Shown here: positions 28,935 to 38,010 of the stretch, piece by piece | Position numbering within the stretch: the first letter of the stretch is position 1 | Layout: each line of letters starts with the position of its first letter | Source: CAWJLE01 sp963843645 | GTDB lineage: Bacteria > Chloroflexota > Anaerolineae > DAOTYC01 | Direction of reading: 5' to 3' | DNA: 64,000 bases | Assembly: GCA_963843645.1 (NCBI GenBank) | Contig: CAWJLE010000001.1 | Coordinates: 868,001-932,000 of the forward strand | Program-made: the position numbers and the translations under genes | The notes under the pieces: model-generated | Seen by the model: only the letters and a program-made list of their open reading frames with translations | The model's database searches: none | Told to the model about the DNA's origin: nothing

Positions 28935-30138
28935 CTACACCTTTCCCAGCTCCAATGCCAGAGCCATATAGCCCGTCAGTCCTTCGGCCATGGCCTGAAG
29001 GTCGATCCGATCCTGAGTGGTGTGTGGGTAGAGCTCGGAGGCCGGCGAGAAGCCGATCGTCGGAATGCCGACGGCAGCCAGGTGTACGCCGTCTGTGGCA
29101 AACTGCCACTTGCCGAGCTCGACCTCGCGGCTCAGCGCGCGCTCCAGCGCAGTCTGGGCGCGGTGCACAAGCCAATGGTCGGCTGGGATGGCGTAGCCGG
29201 ACACCGCCCGCTGCACGTCCGCCTCGTAGCCGGTATACGTCTTGAGATGATTGACGCCCACGCGCGCGGCGCCCTGAACGTCTGCCTCCAGGATGTCCTG
29301 CAGCAAGTCGCTGCACTCGAGTCAGCACGGCCTGCGGCGACTCGGCGGGCACGCTGCGCCAATCCAGGTACATCGTCACCTCTCCGGGCGTCACGTTGGC
29401 GCTGGTCTGGTCGGTCAGGTACAGCGTCGGCGCCGCCGTCGAGGGACCGAAGAAAGGATCGTGGGCCATCTCCAACGCGCGCAGGCCCAGCAAGAAGCGC
29501 GCGGCGCTGTAGTGCGGATTGAGGCCACGCTCTGGGACGCTGGCGTGCACCGAGCGGCCCGAGATGCAAACGTTGATCTCCAGCCGGCCGCGATGGCCGA
29601 GCGCGATCTGGTTGCTCGTGGCTTCGCCGAGGACCGCCACGTCCGCACGGAGCGATTCGACCAGCGTGCGCGTACCCAATCCGCCGATCTCTTCGAAGAC
29701 CACTCCGGTCACGTAGCAGTCGCCCGGCAGAGTGTAGCCGGCGCGGCGCAGCAGCCCCGGCGCGTAAACCTGCAAGCCCAGCGGCGCCTTCATATCGCTG
29801 GCGCCACGACCCCACAGCCAGGTGTCGTCCACGTGAGCGTCGTACGGCGCATAGGGCCAGCGGTCAGTCGGGCCCGGGTCGACGTGGTCCATGTGGCCGT
29901 TCAGCATCAGCGAACGGCCGCCGCCGCCCTTCATCAAGCCGATGACGTTGCCGGCCTTCGTCCGTCCAGACCCGATCGTACTGCAGACGCTCCATTTCGG
30001 CCGCAATGACTGCGCCACGTCGCCTTCGCGGCCAGGCAGGCTGGGCGTCTGAATCAGGCGACGACAAAAATCCAGCCACTCCTGGCGGCTCTCATTCGCC
30101 AGACGGCGCAACGCAGCAACGTCGATATGTGAAGTCAT
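28935..30138 (-). CDS. M20 family peptidase (ArgE/DapE-like), frameshifted
   Basis: About 400-residue zinc hydrolase. The HxD motif LNGHMDHVDPGP, GRGASDMKAPLG, EEIGGLGTRT, LGEATSNQIALGHRGRLEI and the final His region SELYPHTTQDRIDL are present. Frame slips near 29310 and a compensating pair near 29960-30000 break the coding sequence. It resembles YgeY and other M20 deacylases (about the same architecture as the peptidase at 14114-15307) and may be a paralogue acting on ureido or N-acyl amino acids. It lies directly upstream of uvrB on the same strand with about 34 bases between them. Confidence 0.82.
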
Positions 30139-30288
30139 CCTTTGCCTTTCGCTTCGCTGTTAGCGAGACTACCAACACCCAGGCCCAGCGGTCAGTGCGC
30201 TGGCAGCTTTCGAAGACTGCCCAACACACGACCGCCGGCCTGTTTGCCAGAAGCTCCGAAGAGAACTTCAGATTCTGTAGCGGAACTG

Positions 30289-31167
30289 TCACTGCGGCAC
30301 GGTGGTCACGACGCCCCGTCGTTTGATCAGAGCCGAGATCAGGTCGGACACCTCGCCGACCGTGATCTCCTGGTCGGTGACGGCGCCGATGGCCACAGAA
30401 ATGACAGGCACCGTCCCTTCTGCGGCCGCAGATCTTCTCGGTCGGCCATCGGATAGAAACAAGCGAAGCTGCGCTTGAGCTCGTCGACGATTCGCTCTTG
30501 GAGCTTCTGGACGCACTCCGGCGCCACGACCACGATGAAATCGCCGCGGCCCGGGTCGCCGACGAAACTGTCGGGACCGCCCAGATCGACGACGGCCTTG
30601 GTCAGCACCTGGCTCGTGGCCCGCAGGACCTCGTTGCCGGACACGAACCCGTACCTTTCCTTGAAATCGTCCAGTCCGAGGATGCTGATCAGAACGATGG
30701 CCCAGTCCTTGGATTCGATCAGCTCGTTCAGACGCGAGTCGAGCAGCTTTTCGCCGGGCAGTCCGGTGACCGGATTCACCAGGCTCTCAAATTTCGCCCG
30801 ATTCAGAGCATTTCTGACCCGCAGCCGCAGCTCCTGCACGTCGTACGGCTTGGTCAGGAAATCGATGGCGCCAAGCTTCAGGCCGGCCAGCCGTTCGCCG
30901 CGCTGCCTCAGGTCGGTCAGGAAGATGACCGGCGTCTGGCTGGTTCGCCAATTGCGGCGGATCTGGCGGCAGACCTCGTAGCCGTCCACGTCGGGCAGGA
31001 GTATATCGAGCACGATCAAGTCGGGCGGGATTCTGGCGGGCCATTTCAACCCCGTCTTGGCCCCAGCCGGCCTGCATGACTTCGTAGCCCTGCGATTCGA
31101 AATAGAGCCGCAACACGTTGGCCTGCTCCGGATCATCCTCAACAAACAAAATCTTGTCCTTGGCCAC
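30289..31167 (-). CDS. response regulator: REC domain plus degenerate GGDEF domain, frameshifted
   Basis: Two-domain signalling protein. Residues 1-120 are a receiver domain: acidic pair EDDP, phosphoacceptor Asp in DLIVLDILLPDVDGYE, and the Lys of FLTKPYDVQELRLRV. The second domain has diguanylate-cyclase topology (NPVTGLPGEKLLDSRLNE, ISILGLDDFKERYGFVSGNEVL), but the catalytic signature GGDEF is replaced by GRGDF, so cyclase activity is doubtful and nucleotide sensing is possible. Slips near 31045 and 30435. GTG start at 31167 with GGAGG about eight bases upstream. The V4R gene lies just upstream on the same strand. Confidence 0.78.
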
Positions 31168-31230
31168 TTCACTCGCCTCCAGTTCTGGGCGGCTCCACCC
31201 GATGGGGTGGCGGCAGGTGGGGAGAACCAG

Positions 31231-31864
31231 TCAGTTGATCGGCTGCTTGGGAATCTCAAACGTGCACGTATCGATCGCCCCTGGCAATGCAGGACGTTTC
31301 CTGGACGCGGTAGACTTTGCCTCCGCTGACCCACTTCAAGCCCTCAGAAATGATACCGGCGGCGACGTGGCAGACGGGCTCATCGGCGTGCCGGCCCCAG
31401 CAGAACCGGCAGCGCTCGACCACGAAAAGGTAGCAATCTTCGTTTTCGAGGACGAGCTCTTCTGGTCGCTGAACGTCGAGAGGATCTCAGCCATGGCCCG
31501 CAGGGAGATTTTGACCCTGGTGCTTAGCGGCAGCAGGCGAAAGGCCGGATCAGCCATGCCGACGAACGAGGCAAATCCCTGCAATCCCTGGCCGAAGACG
31601 GCCTGCCCGGCCCGCAGACTCAGCGCCCGGCCTCCGCGAGGACCAACCATATCGTCCAACGCCCGGTCCAACGCAGCGAAGTCGGCAAAGTCGAACTCCC
31701 GCTCGAGATTGTCGGGCGGATAATTGGCCGATCAGATGGTCCAACTCAGCCAGACGGAGAGCGGCATCCAATCCGTTTTTGCCCAGGACCTCTTCGATGG
31801 CTATAATATAGATACGTCCCACCTTGTTCGGATAATAGAGGCCGCTGCGCTCTCTGGCTAACAC
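31231..31864 (-). CDS. V4R (4-vinyl reductase) domain protein, frameshifted
   Basis: About 205-residue protein with a V4R small-molecule-binding domain at its C-terminus. Joining frames (slips near 31725, 31455 and 31270) gives LARERSGLYYPNKVGRIY at the start, then a cysteine-rich end: RCRFCWGRHADEPVCHVA, GIISEGLKWVSGG, ETSCIARGD and a final TCTFEIPKQPIN. The spaced Cys/His pattern and the EGLKWVSGGK stretch are typical of V4R proteins, thought to bind hydrocarbons or other ligands and to act as sensors. GTG start at 31864 with GGAGA five bases upstream. Being next to a REC-GGDEF protein, it may be the input part of the same pathway. Confidence 0.72.
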
Positions 31865-31944
31865 GATTATCTCCGTGGGGTAGATCGGGGCGCAAACTCA
31901 CGCAAACGAGTGCGACTGAACAAGGGGCCATCTCGTAGCCCACT

Positions 31945-31973
31945 TGTTTACTTAATTTTACCCACTTTGTCAA
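31945..31973 (-). promoter_or_regulatory. candidate promoter for the V4R gene
   Basis: On the minus strand TTGACA is followed after 17 bases by TAAACA, about 80 bases upstream of the V4R start. The -35 is perfect; the -10 matches only half of the consensus. It is divergent from the promoter at 32041. Confidence 0.35.
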
Positions 31974-32040
31974 AAAACGTCAATTGCCTGTCGCCTATTA
32001 TTGTGATCTGGTCGATTATGTTAATGGTCGATCTCTCTAC

Positions 32041-32069
32041 TTGACAAACCATGGGAGTTCAATTATAAT
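32041..32069 (+). promoter_or_regulatory. consensus sigma70-type promoter of the liv operon
   Basis: TTGACA, a 17-base spacer and TATAAT: a perfect match in both hexamers and spacing, in an AT-rich patch. The next gene on this strand is livK at 32577, leaving a leader of about 500 nt. Confidence 0.75.
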
Positions 32070-32075
32070 TGCTTC

Positions 32076-32576
32076 AATTCGTTTCACAAATATCCCGGCA
32101 TCAAACGCATGGACGCGCTTTATATCGCTTGGCCCCGTCGCAATGTGGGAGGAGACGGTCCTGTGGGTGAAGCCATGAGGCGCGGTCCCTCAATTGACCT
32201 CTTCTCTCTGAATTCCATCAACGCTAGGCAGACCAAACAGGTAGTTCGAGGACGTCTATTTTCGAGCGAAGCGACAGCTACGTCTCCGCTTATCGCCTTC
32301 CAGGGTCGCTGTACTCGGTGTTCTGCAAAGTGTCCACTCGAAGCTTTATATCCCACAGCGGGGCTAAAGCTCTCGAACGTGGCCTCTTACGATTCATCCG
32401 GCTGTGCTGCTCAAAGTGGAGTGCCTTTGTATCTTTGAAAGGAGAGGTAGGCGCCGCTTGGAGAGGATTTCAGGTACGTGACCTTAAAGGGGGTAGCCTC
32501 CCCTTTTTGTGCGGTGCGTTCGTATCCGGCCGGGCCCGAGGTCTGGCTCAACCACTGATGGAGGAGGAGTTCTGAA
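32076..32576 (+). other. long untranslated leader of the liv operon
   Basis: Between the consensus promoter and livK I find no supported gene; the short frames here lack ribosome sites and family resemblance. The region holds a terminator-like hairpin near its end (32486-32508) and the livK ribosome site GGAGGAG. A leader of this length suggests RNA-level control, but I do not recognise a known riboswitch or T-box sequence. Confidence 0.45.
32486..32508 (+). terminator. hairpin with T-run in the livK leader (attenuator-like)
   Basis: AAAGGGG, a seven-base loop, CCCCTTT and further Ts give a seven-pair stem ending in TTTTT, about 70 bases before livK. The placement fits an attenuator more than an end-of-operon terminator. 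Confidence 0.45.
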
Positions 32577-33778
32577 ATGAAGCTGTTTCGAATCGTCAGC
32601 TTGTTGATCGTGCTCACATTCCTGACCAGCACCATGGTCGGCGCCCAGACGCCGGCTCCGTCCGAACCCATGACGTCGACTGCTCCTGCAGCGTCCCCCA
32701 CTGCAATTGTTTTGGCCGACGCTCTCAAGCAACCGGTCAAGGTTGGTATCCTTGCCCCTATGACTGGAGACGTGTCGACCTTCGGCGCGTCGACGCGTGA
32801 CGGCGCGACTCTGGCCTTCGAGGAATGGAACGCCAGGGGCGCGAAGCATCGAGTGGGTGATCGGCGACGACCGGTGCGATCCGCAGGAAGCCCGAAATGC
32901 GGCGAGCAAGGCGATCGACCAGGACCAGGTGAAGTTCATCGTCGGCGCGGTGTGCTCGAGCGCCTCGATTCCCATCTCTGAAGTGGCCAACGAGAAGGGC
33001 GTGCTGCAGATCAGCCCGACCTCGACCAACCCGCAGGTGACGTTGGACAAGGACGGCAAGGTGAAGCCATACACGTTCCGTGCCTGCTTCATCGACCCGT
33101 TCCAGGGCACCGTGGCCGCGAAGTTTGCTCTGAACACGCTGCGGGCGAAGACAGCGGCCGTCCTGCAGGACGTGGGCAACGACTACGTGAAGGGTCTGGC
33201 GGAGTACTTCGAGGCGGCCTTCAAGGCCGGCGGTGGTGGAGAAGTGGTGGTGTCCGAGTCGTACACGAAGGACGACACGGACTTCTCGGCCATTCTGTCC
33301 AAGGTCGCGGACGCCAACCCGGACGTGCTGTATCATCCGGACTACTACAACAAGGTCAGCTTGATCGCCAAGCAGGCACGGGAACGGGTATCACCGCTCC
33401 GATGGTCGGTGGCGATGGCTGGGACTCGCCGGACCTCGACCTGGAAGCGGTGGACGGCGGCTACTACACCAACCACTACTCGCCGGACGATCCGCGGCCT
33501 GAGGTGCAGGATTGGGTCAAGAAGTACAGGCAAGTACAAGGCCAAGCCGGATGCGTTGGCGACCCTGGCCTACGACGCGGCGAACATCCTGCTGACGTCC
33601 ATGAACGAACGCGAACAGCACGGACCCGCGGTCGTGAAGGACGCGATGGCCAAGATCAACTTCAACGGTGTGTCTGGCAAGATCACGTACGACGAGCAAT
33701 CACAACCCAATCAAGAGCGCCGTGATTCTCGCGGTGAAGGACGGAAAGGTCACCTTTAAGGAGACCGTCGCTCCATAA
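32577..33778 (+). CDS. livK: branched-chain amino acid/amide-type substrate-binding protein (LivK-like), frameshifted
   Basis: Exported periplasmic-binding-protein type I. A signal peptide (residues 1-23, core IVSLLIVLTFLTS, ending VGAQ) and a proline/threonine-rich linker lead into VKVGILAPMTGDVSTFGASTRDGA, the standard start of the ligand-binding fold. After slips near 32845, 33390, 33525 and 33705 follow VIGDDRCDPQEARNAASK, VGAVCSSASIPISEV, TFRACFIDPFQGTVAAKF, GGDGWDSPDL and a final AVILAVKDGKVTFKETV. GGAGGAG precedes the ATG. It is followed by livHMGF, so it supplies ligand to that importer. The exact ligand (leucine-type amino acid, urea or amide) cannot be read from sequence. Confidence 0.88.
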
Positions 33779-33894
33779 TGCTGATTACCGAAGACGAGGA
33801 GGGCAGCCGCACCGCCCTCCTCTCTTCGTATTCTGTGCGCTGGATTGCGAACTTCAACCAGCGTCAGTTGATAGTCTGGAGGAATGATGGCCGA

Positions 33895-34937
33895 ATGAAG
33901 AACCCTGATAAGGGCGGATTGGGCATTGTCGGCCGGGTGATTATCCTTGTACTGGCAGTCGCCTATGCTTTTGTTCTCGTCCGCGGACTGATCGATAATC
34001 CAATTCTCTTTGTGCAGCAATTGATCAACGGCTTCCAATTGGGTTTCGTTTATGCCCTCATCGCTCTCGGTTACACGATGGTCTACGGCATCGTCAAGTT
34101 GATCAACTTCGCTCACGGCGACATATTCATGTTGGGCGCCTTTGTCAGCTATTTCGGCATCAGCTACTTCGGCGTGACCCGCTGGAAGCTGCTCGAGGTC
34201 TTCGGCTCGGCCCTGGGGCCGGTCATCGGCACGGCCATCCTGGTGCTGATGGCGATGATCATTTGTGCCTTATGGCTCTCGTCATCGAGCGCGTGGCCTA
34301 CAAACCGCTCCGCAGCGCGCCTCGTATCTCTGCCCTTATTACCGCCATTGGCGTGTCCTTCTTTCTGGAGTATTTCGCATCGCTGGATTTCGTCTTCACG
34401 TCGAACTTCATCATTTACGAGCGACCCTTCAAGATCGTCATCTGGCAGCCTACGAAGGGTCTGACCATCTCCAACGTCTCCGTCATCATCGTTCTGACCT
34501 CGATCGTCTTCCTGCTACTGCTGCAGTACATCGTGCACTACACCAAGCTCGGAAAGGCGATGCGCGCCACCGCGTGGGATAAGCCGACCGCCCGCCTGAT
34601 GGGCATCGACGTGGATACGGTGATTTCGTTCACGTTTGCCCTCGGCGCGGCGCTGGCCGGCGCGGGAGGCGTGTTGTACGCCATCGCTTATCCGCAACTC
34701 ATCGTCTTCATGGGGATCATGCCCGGCCTCAAGGCCTTCGTAGCCGCAGTTCTGGGCGGCATCGGCAGTATTCCGGGCGCGTTCGTCGGCTCGTTGATCA
34801 TGGGACAGGCCGAGGTGATGAGCGCCGGATACATATCGACGACCATGCGCGATGCCATTGCGTTTACGATCTTGATTATCGTTCTGATTGCGAAGCCGAC
34901 CGGACTGTTCGGTGAAGCATCGGGACAGAAGGTGTAA
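33895..34937 (+). CDS. livH: branched-chain amino acid ABC permease LivH, one frameshift
   Basis: First membrane subunit of the Liv importer, about 347 residues with roughly eight hydrophobic segments. Family landmarks: QLINGFQLGFVYALIALGYTMVYGIVKLINFAHGD, then after a slip near 34268 ALVIERVAYKPLRSAPRISALITAIGVSFFLE, GKAMRATAWDKPTARLMGID, and the EAA-like loop plus GGIGSIPGAFVGSLIMGQAE. The ATG at 33895 begins a positively charged N-terminus. Coupled with livM four bases downstream. Confidence 0.9.
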
Positions 34938-34940
34938 GCA

Positions 34941-36041
34941 ATGCAAGCCGAAATCAAACAGAGCGCGTTGCGCGAGACAGAGATGCAGCAGAGGGTGAAA
35001 GGCCACTTCCTGGGCATGGACTGGAAGTTCTGGGTGGGCGCCCTGGTCGTCTACGCCGCCGTACAGGCCGCCTTCATGCAGGGGTTGGTCTCGGACTACA
35101 TTCAGACGGTCATCGAGTTTGCCTGCGTGATGGCCGTCATCTCTCTGGGCCTCAACCTGATCTACGGCTTCACCGGGCAGTTCTCCCTGGGCCAGTGGGG
35201 CTTCTACGCCATCGGCGCGTACGCCTCGGCGGAGATCACTTACACGCTGGCCTACCGCATCACTCTCCCCATCAACCTCGGATTCGCCACGATCGATCCC
35301 GGCCAGACCGTCATCTTCCTGGTCGCCATCCTGATCGGCGCCATCCTCGCAGCCGCGGTGAGCTTCTTGTTCGGGCTGCCGGTGTTGAAGATGGGCGGCG
35401 ACTACTTCGGTATTGCTACGCTGGGTTTCACCATGGTCGTCAAGGTGCTGGCCGACAACTCTGACGCGGTCTTTCCGGAAATGAAAGGCTCGCGCGGCAT
35501 GGTCGGCATCCCTCACCTCACGACCTGGCTGTGGGCCTTCCTGTTCCTGGTTCTGGCGCTGGTCATCATGCGCAACCTCATTTACTCGACCGTGGGACGC
35601 GCCATGGTGTCCGTCCGAGAGGACGAAGTGGCGGCCAAGGCCATGGGCATCGACACGGTCAAGTACAAGACGTTGGCTTTCGTCATCGGCAGCTTCTACG
35701 CCGGCCTGGCGGGTGGCCTGTACGCGCACCTCTATGCCTTCTTGCACCCCAGCACGTTCAACTTCTTGAAGTCCTTCGACCCCTGGATCATCGTGGTGTT
35801 CGGTGGAGTCGGCAGCATCACCGGCACGGTGATCGCTACGTTCGGCTGGGCCGGGTTGCTCGAAGGCCTGCGAATCGTCTTGCCCAGCGGAACGGAAACC
35901 TGGCGCTTCGTGATCTATCCGATTCTGCTGCTACTGATTATGCTGCTGCGGCCTCAGGGTCTGTTCGGTGGCATGGAAGTCGGCTTCTTGAAAGCTCCTA
36001 AGTGGCCGAGGAGGCGGAAAAGTGTCACTACTGAAAATTGA
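34941..36041 (+). CDS. livM: branched-chain amino acid ABC permease LivM
   Basis: Intact 366-residue second membrane subunit. Typical LivM segments: FACVMAVISLGLNLIYGFTGQFSLGQWGFYAIGAY, the DYFGIATLGF region, VGRAMVSVREDEVAAKAMGID, YAGLAGGLYAHLYAFLHPSTF, WIIVVFGGVGSITGTVIATF and LRPQGLFGG near the end. About ten hydrophobic helices. It overlaps livG by 20 bases, indicating translational coupling. Confidence 0.92.
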   Translation: MQAEIKQSALRETEMQQRVKGHFLGMDWKFWVGALVVYAAVQAAFMQGLVSDYIQTVIEFACVMAVISLGLNLIYGFTGQFSLGQWGFYAIGAYASAEITYTLAYRITLPINLGFATIDPGQTVIFLVAILIGAILAAAVSFLFGLPVLKMGGDYFGIATLGFTMVVKVLADNSDAVFPEMKGSRGMVGIPHLTTWLWAFLFLVLALVIMRNLIYSTVGRAMVSVREDEVAAKAMGIDTVKYKTLAFVIGSFYAGLAGGLYAHLYAFLHPSTFNFLKSFDPWIIVVFGGVGSITGTVIATFGWAGLLEGLRIVLPSGTETWRFVIYPILLLLIMLLRPQGLFGGMEVGFLKAPKWPRRRKSVTTEN

Positions 36042-36810
36042 CGGGGTAAACAAGTTCTTCGGGGGGCTGAAGGCGGTCTCCAATTTCGACCTCGACGTTC
36101 AGCCCGGCGGATTGGTGGGCCTGATCGGCCCAAACGGCGCGGGAAAGACGACGATCTTCAACATGATCACCGGCATCTACCCGGTAAGCAGCGGAGACAT
36201 CCAGCTCAACGATCAGAGCATCATCGGCCTGGAACCTCACGCGATCACACACATGGGCGTCGCCCGCACGTTCCAGAACATCCGGCTGTTTCCCACGCTC
36301 TCGGTACTGGACAACGTTCGCATCGCCTATCACGCACACGCGGGCTACGGCCTTAGCGATTCTCTCCGGCGCACGGACCTGTTCAATACCCGCGAGGCCG
36401 CGCTGACCAAAAAGGCCCAGGATTTCCTGGAGGTCTTCGGCCTGCAGGATCGGCAGGACGAGATGGCCAAGAACCTGCCTTATGGCGAGCAGCGCCGCCT
36501 CGAGATTGCTCGCGCCCTGGCGGCCGAGCCGAAACTGCTGTTGCTGGATGAGCCGGCGGCCGGCATGAACCCGAACGAGGTGATCAACTTGATGGAGCTG
36601 ATTCACTTCATCCGGGACAAGTTCGAGCTGACGATTCTGCTGATCGAGCACCAGATGCGTGTAGTGATGGGCATCTGTGAGTGGATCACGGTCATGGACT
36701 TCGGCGAGGTCATCGCTAGAGGCACGCCGAAAGAGATTCAGAACAACCCGCACGTCATCGAAGCGTATTTGGGCCGCGGAGCCGTCGTCGGCGCCCGGTC
36801 GAATTCGTAA
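36022..36810 (+). CDS. livG: branched-chain amino acid ABC ATPase LivG
   Basis: 262-residue ATPase. Walker A GPNGAGKTT; Q-loop VARTFQNIRLFP; LivG-specific insert around NTREAALTKKAQDFLEVFGL; signature LPYGEQRRLEIARAL; Walker B LLLDEPAAGMNP; H-loop LLIEHQMRVVMG. The GTG start at 36022 lies inside the end of livM. C-terminal GTPKEIQNNPHVIEAYLG is the family norm. Confidence 0.93.
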   Translation: MSLLKIDGVNKFFGGLKAVSNFDLDVQPGGLVGLIGPNGAGKTTIFNMITGIYPVSSGDIQLNDQSIIGLEPHAITHMGVARTFQNIRLFPTLSVLDNVRIAYHAHAGYGLSDSLRRTDLFNTREAALTKKAQDFLEVFGLQDRQDEMAKNLPYGEQRRLEIARALAAEPKLLLLDEPAAGMNPNEVINLMELIHFIRDKFELTILLIEHQMRVVMGICEWITVMDFGEVIARGTPKEIQNNPHVIEAYLGRGAVVGARSNS

Positions 36811-36843
36811 CGCCTGTCACTCATGTGAAATCTGCGAGGGAAC

Positions 36844-37554
36844 ATGCTACTGGAAGTTAGAGATTTACACGTTTACTACGGCGCCATCCACGCTCTCCAG
36901 GGCGTCTCGTTCGACGTGGACGAGGGAGAGATCGTTTCCATCATCGGGGCGAACGGAGCCGGCAAAAGCACGACCCTCAATACCATTTCCGGGCTGTTTC
37001 GGCCACGGCAGGGCACCGTCAAGCTGCGCGGCGAGGAGCTGACCATCTTGCCGGCAGATCGGATCGTGAAGATGGGCCTGTCCCAGGTGCCCGAAGGTCG
37101 CAAGATCTTCGCGCCGCTGACGGTTCAGGAAAACCTGGACATGGGCGCGTTCACCCGCACCGACAAGGCGGAGATCAAGACGCAGATCGAACGCGTGTTT
37201 GCCAGCTTCCCCCGCCTGCGCGAGCGCCTGTCACAGCAGGGCGGCACGCTCTCCGGCGGCGAGCAGCAGATGCTGGCCATGGGACGCGGCCTGATGTCCA
37301 GCCCGACCCTGTTGCTGCTGGACGAGCCCTCCATGGGCCTGGCGCCGATTCTCGTGGAAGAGATCTTCGAAATCATCAAGGAGATCAACGCGAAGGGAAC
37401 CAGTATCCTGCTGGTAGAGCAGAACGCCAACATGGCATTACAGATCTCGAATCGAGCGTACGTGCTGGAAACCGGGCGTGTGGTATTGTCCGGTGACGCC
37501 GAGTCGGTCATGAACAACCCGCAGGTCAAAGCGGCATACCTTGGTGAAGGCTGA
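36844..37554 (+). CDS. livF: branched-chain amino acid ABC ATPase LivF
   Basis: 236-residue second ATPase of the Liv system. Walker A GANGAGKSTT; Q-loop GLSQVPEGRKIFAPLTV; signature LSGGEQQMLAMGRGLM; Walker B LLLDEPSMGLAP; H-loop LLVEQNANMAL; end ESVMNNPQVKAAYLGEG. It is the last gene of livKHMGF and is followed by a hairpin and 450 bases without a gene. Confidence 0.93.
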   Translation: MLLEVRDLHVYYGAIHALQGVSFDVDEGEIVSIIGANGAGKSTTLNTISGLFRPRQGTVKLRGEELTILPADRIVKMGLSQVPEGRKIFAPLTVQENLDMGAFTRTDKAEIKTQIERVFASFPRLRERLSQQGGTLSGGEQQMLAMGRGLMSSPTLLLLDEPSMGLAPILVEEIFEIIKEINAKGTSILLVEQNANMALQISNRAYVLETGRVVLSGDAESVMNNPQVKAAYLGEG

Positions 37555-37612
37555 GCCAGCAGCGACGCGCTCGGCGTGACATTCGCAAACGATACCGCTC
37601 CATTTCCCATTT

Positions 37613-37635
37613 CCTCTCCCCCCGGCGGGGAGAGG
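37613..37635. terminator. nine-pair hairpin after livF
   Basis: CCTCTCCCC, a five-base loop and GGGGAGAGG form a strong stem about 60 bases after the livF stop. It lacks a T-run; it could be a weak terminator or a dispersed palindrome. Confidence 0.45.
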
Positions 37636-37662
37636 CTGGCAGAGGGGCGAGAAACCATTGCT

Positions 37663-37691
37663 TTGACACCTGCAGGTCGTTTGGCTATAAT
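37663..37691 (+). promoter_or_regulatory. consensus sigma70-type promoter upstream of the LysM binding protein
   Basis: TTGACA, exactly 17 bases and TATAAT, a full consensus match. The next supported gene on this strand is the LysM-binding-protein fusion at 38011, giving a leader of about 310 nt in which I see no other gene. Confidence 0.75.
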
Positions 37692-38010
37692 ATCGAACAA
37701 TTTCGCAGGTAATTCTGGACAAGAGCTTGTTTTAGCAACAATCGATCGTGCCGGCCCGTTTTGCGGGGCGCAGCATGGCGGATGCACATCACCAGAAAGG
37801 GATTCTTGTGCTCGCTGTTTCGGCTGTGCCCTTTGATTGTCTGTGAACGAGTGTGCTATCGCTCGGATCCGGCGCTCATGCCGTTGAAACGTTCAGTCCG
37901 GCAGACCGATAGCAAGAGAGGCGGAGGGGGGGTGACGCCTATTGCATGGTAGGCTGCAGTGTAAGGACATCCCACTTTTACGGCATTTTAGCACGATTCA
38001 GGAGGAAGAA

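Noticed and set aside
28552..30138. Fusion of M20 peptidase and UvrB N-terminus in one 528-codon frame
   Set aside because: Out-of-frame translation bridges the two genes; the UvrB start with its ribosome site and the peptidase stop at 28935 in another frame are clear.
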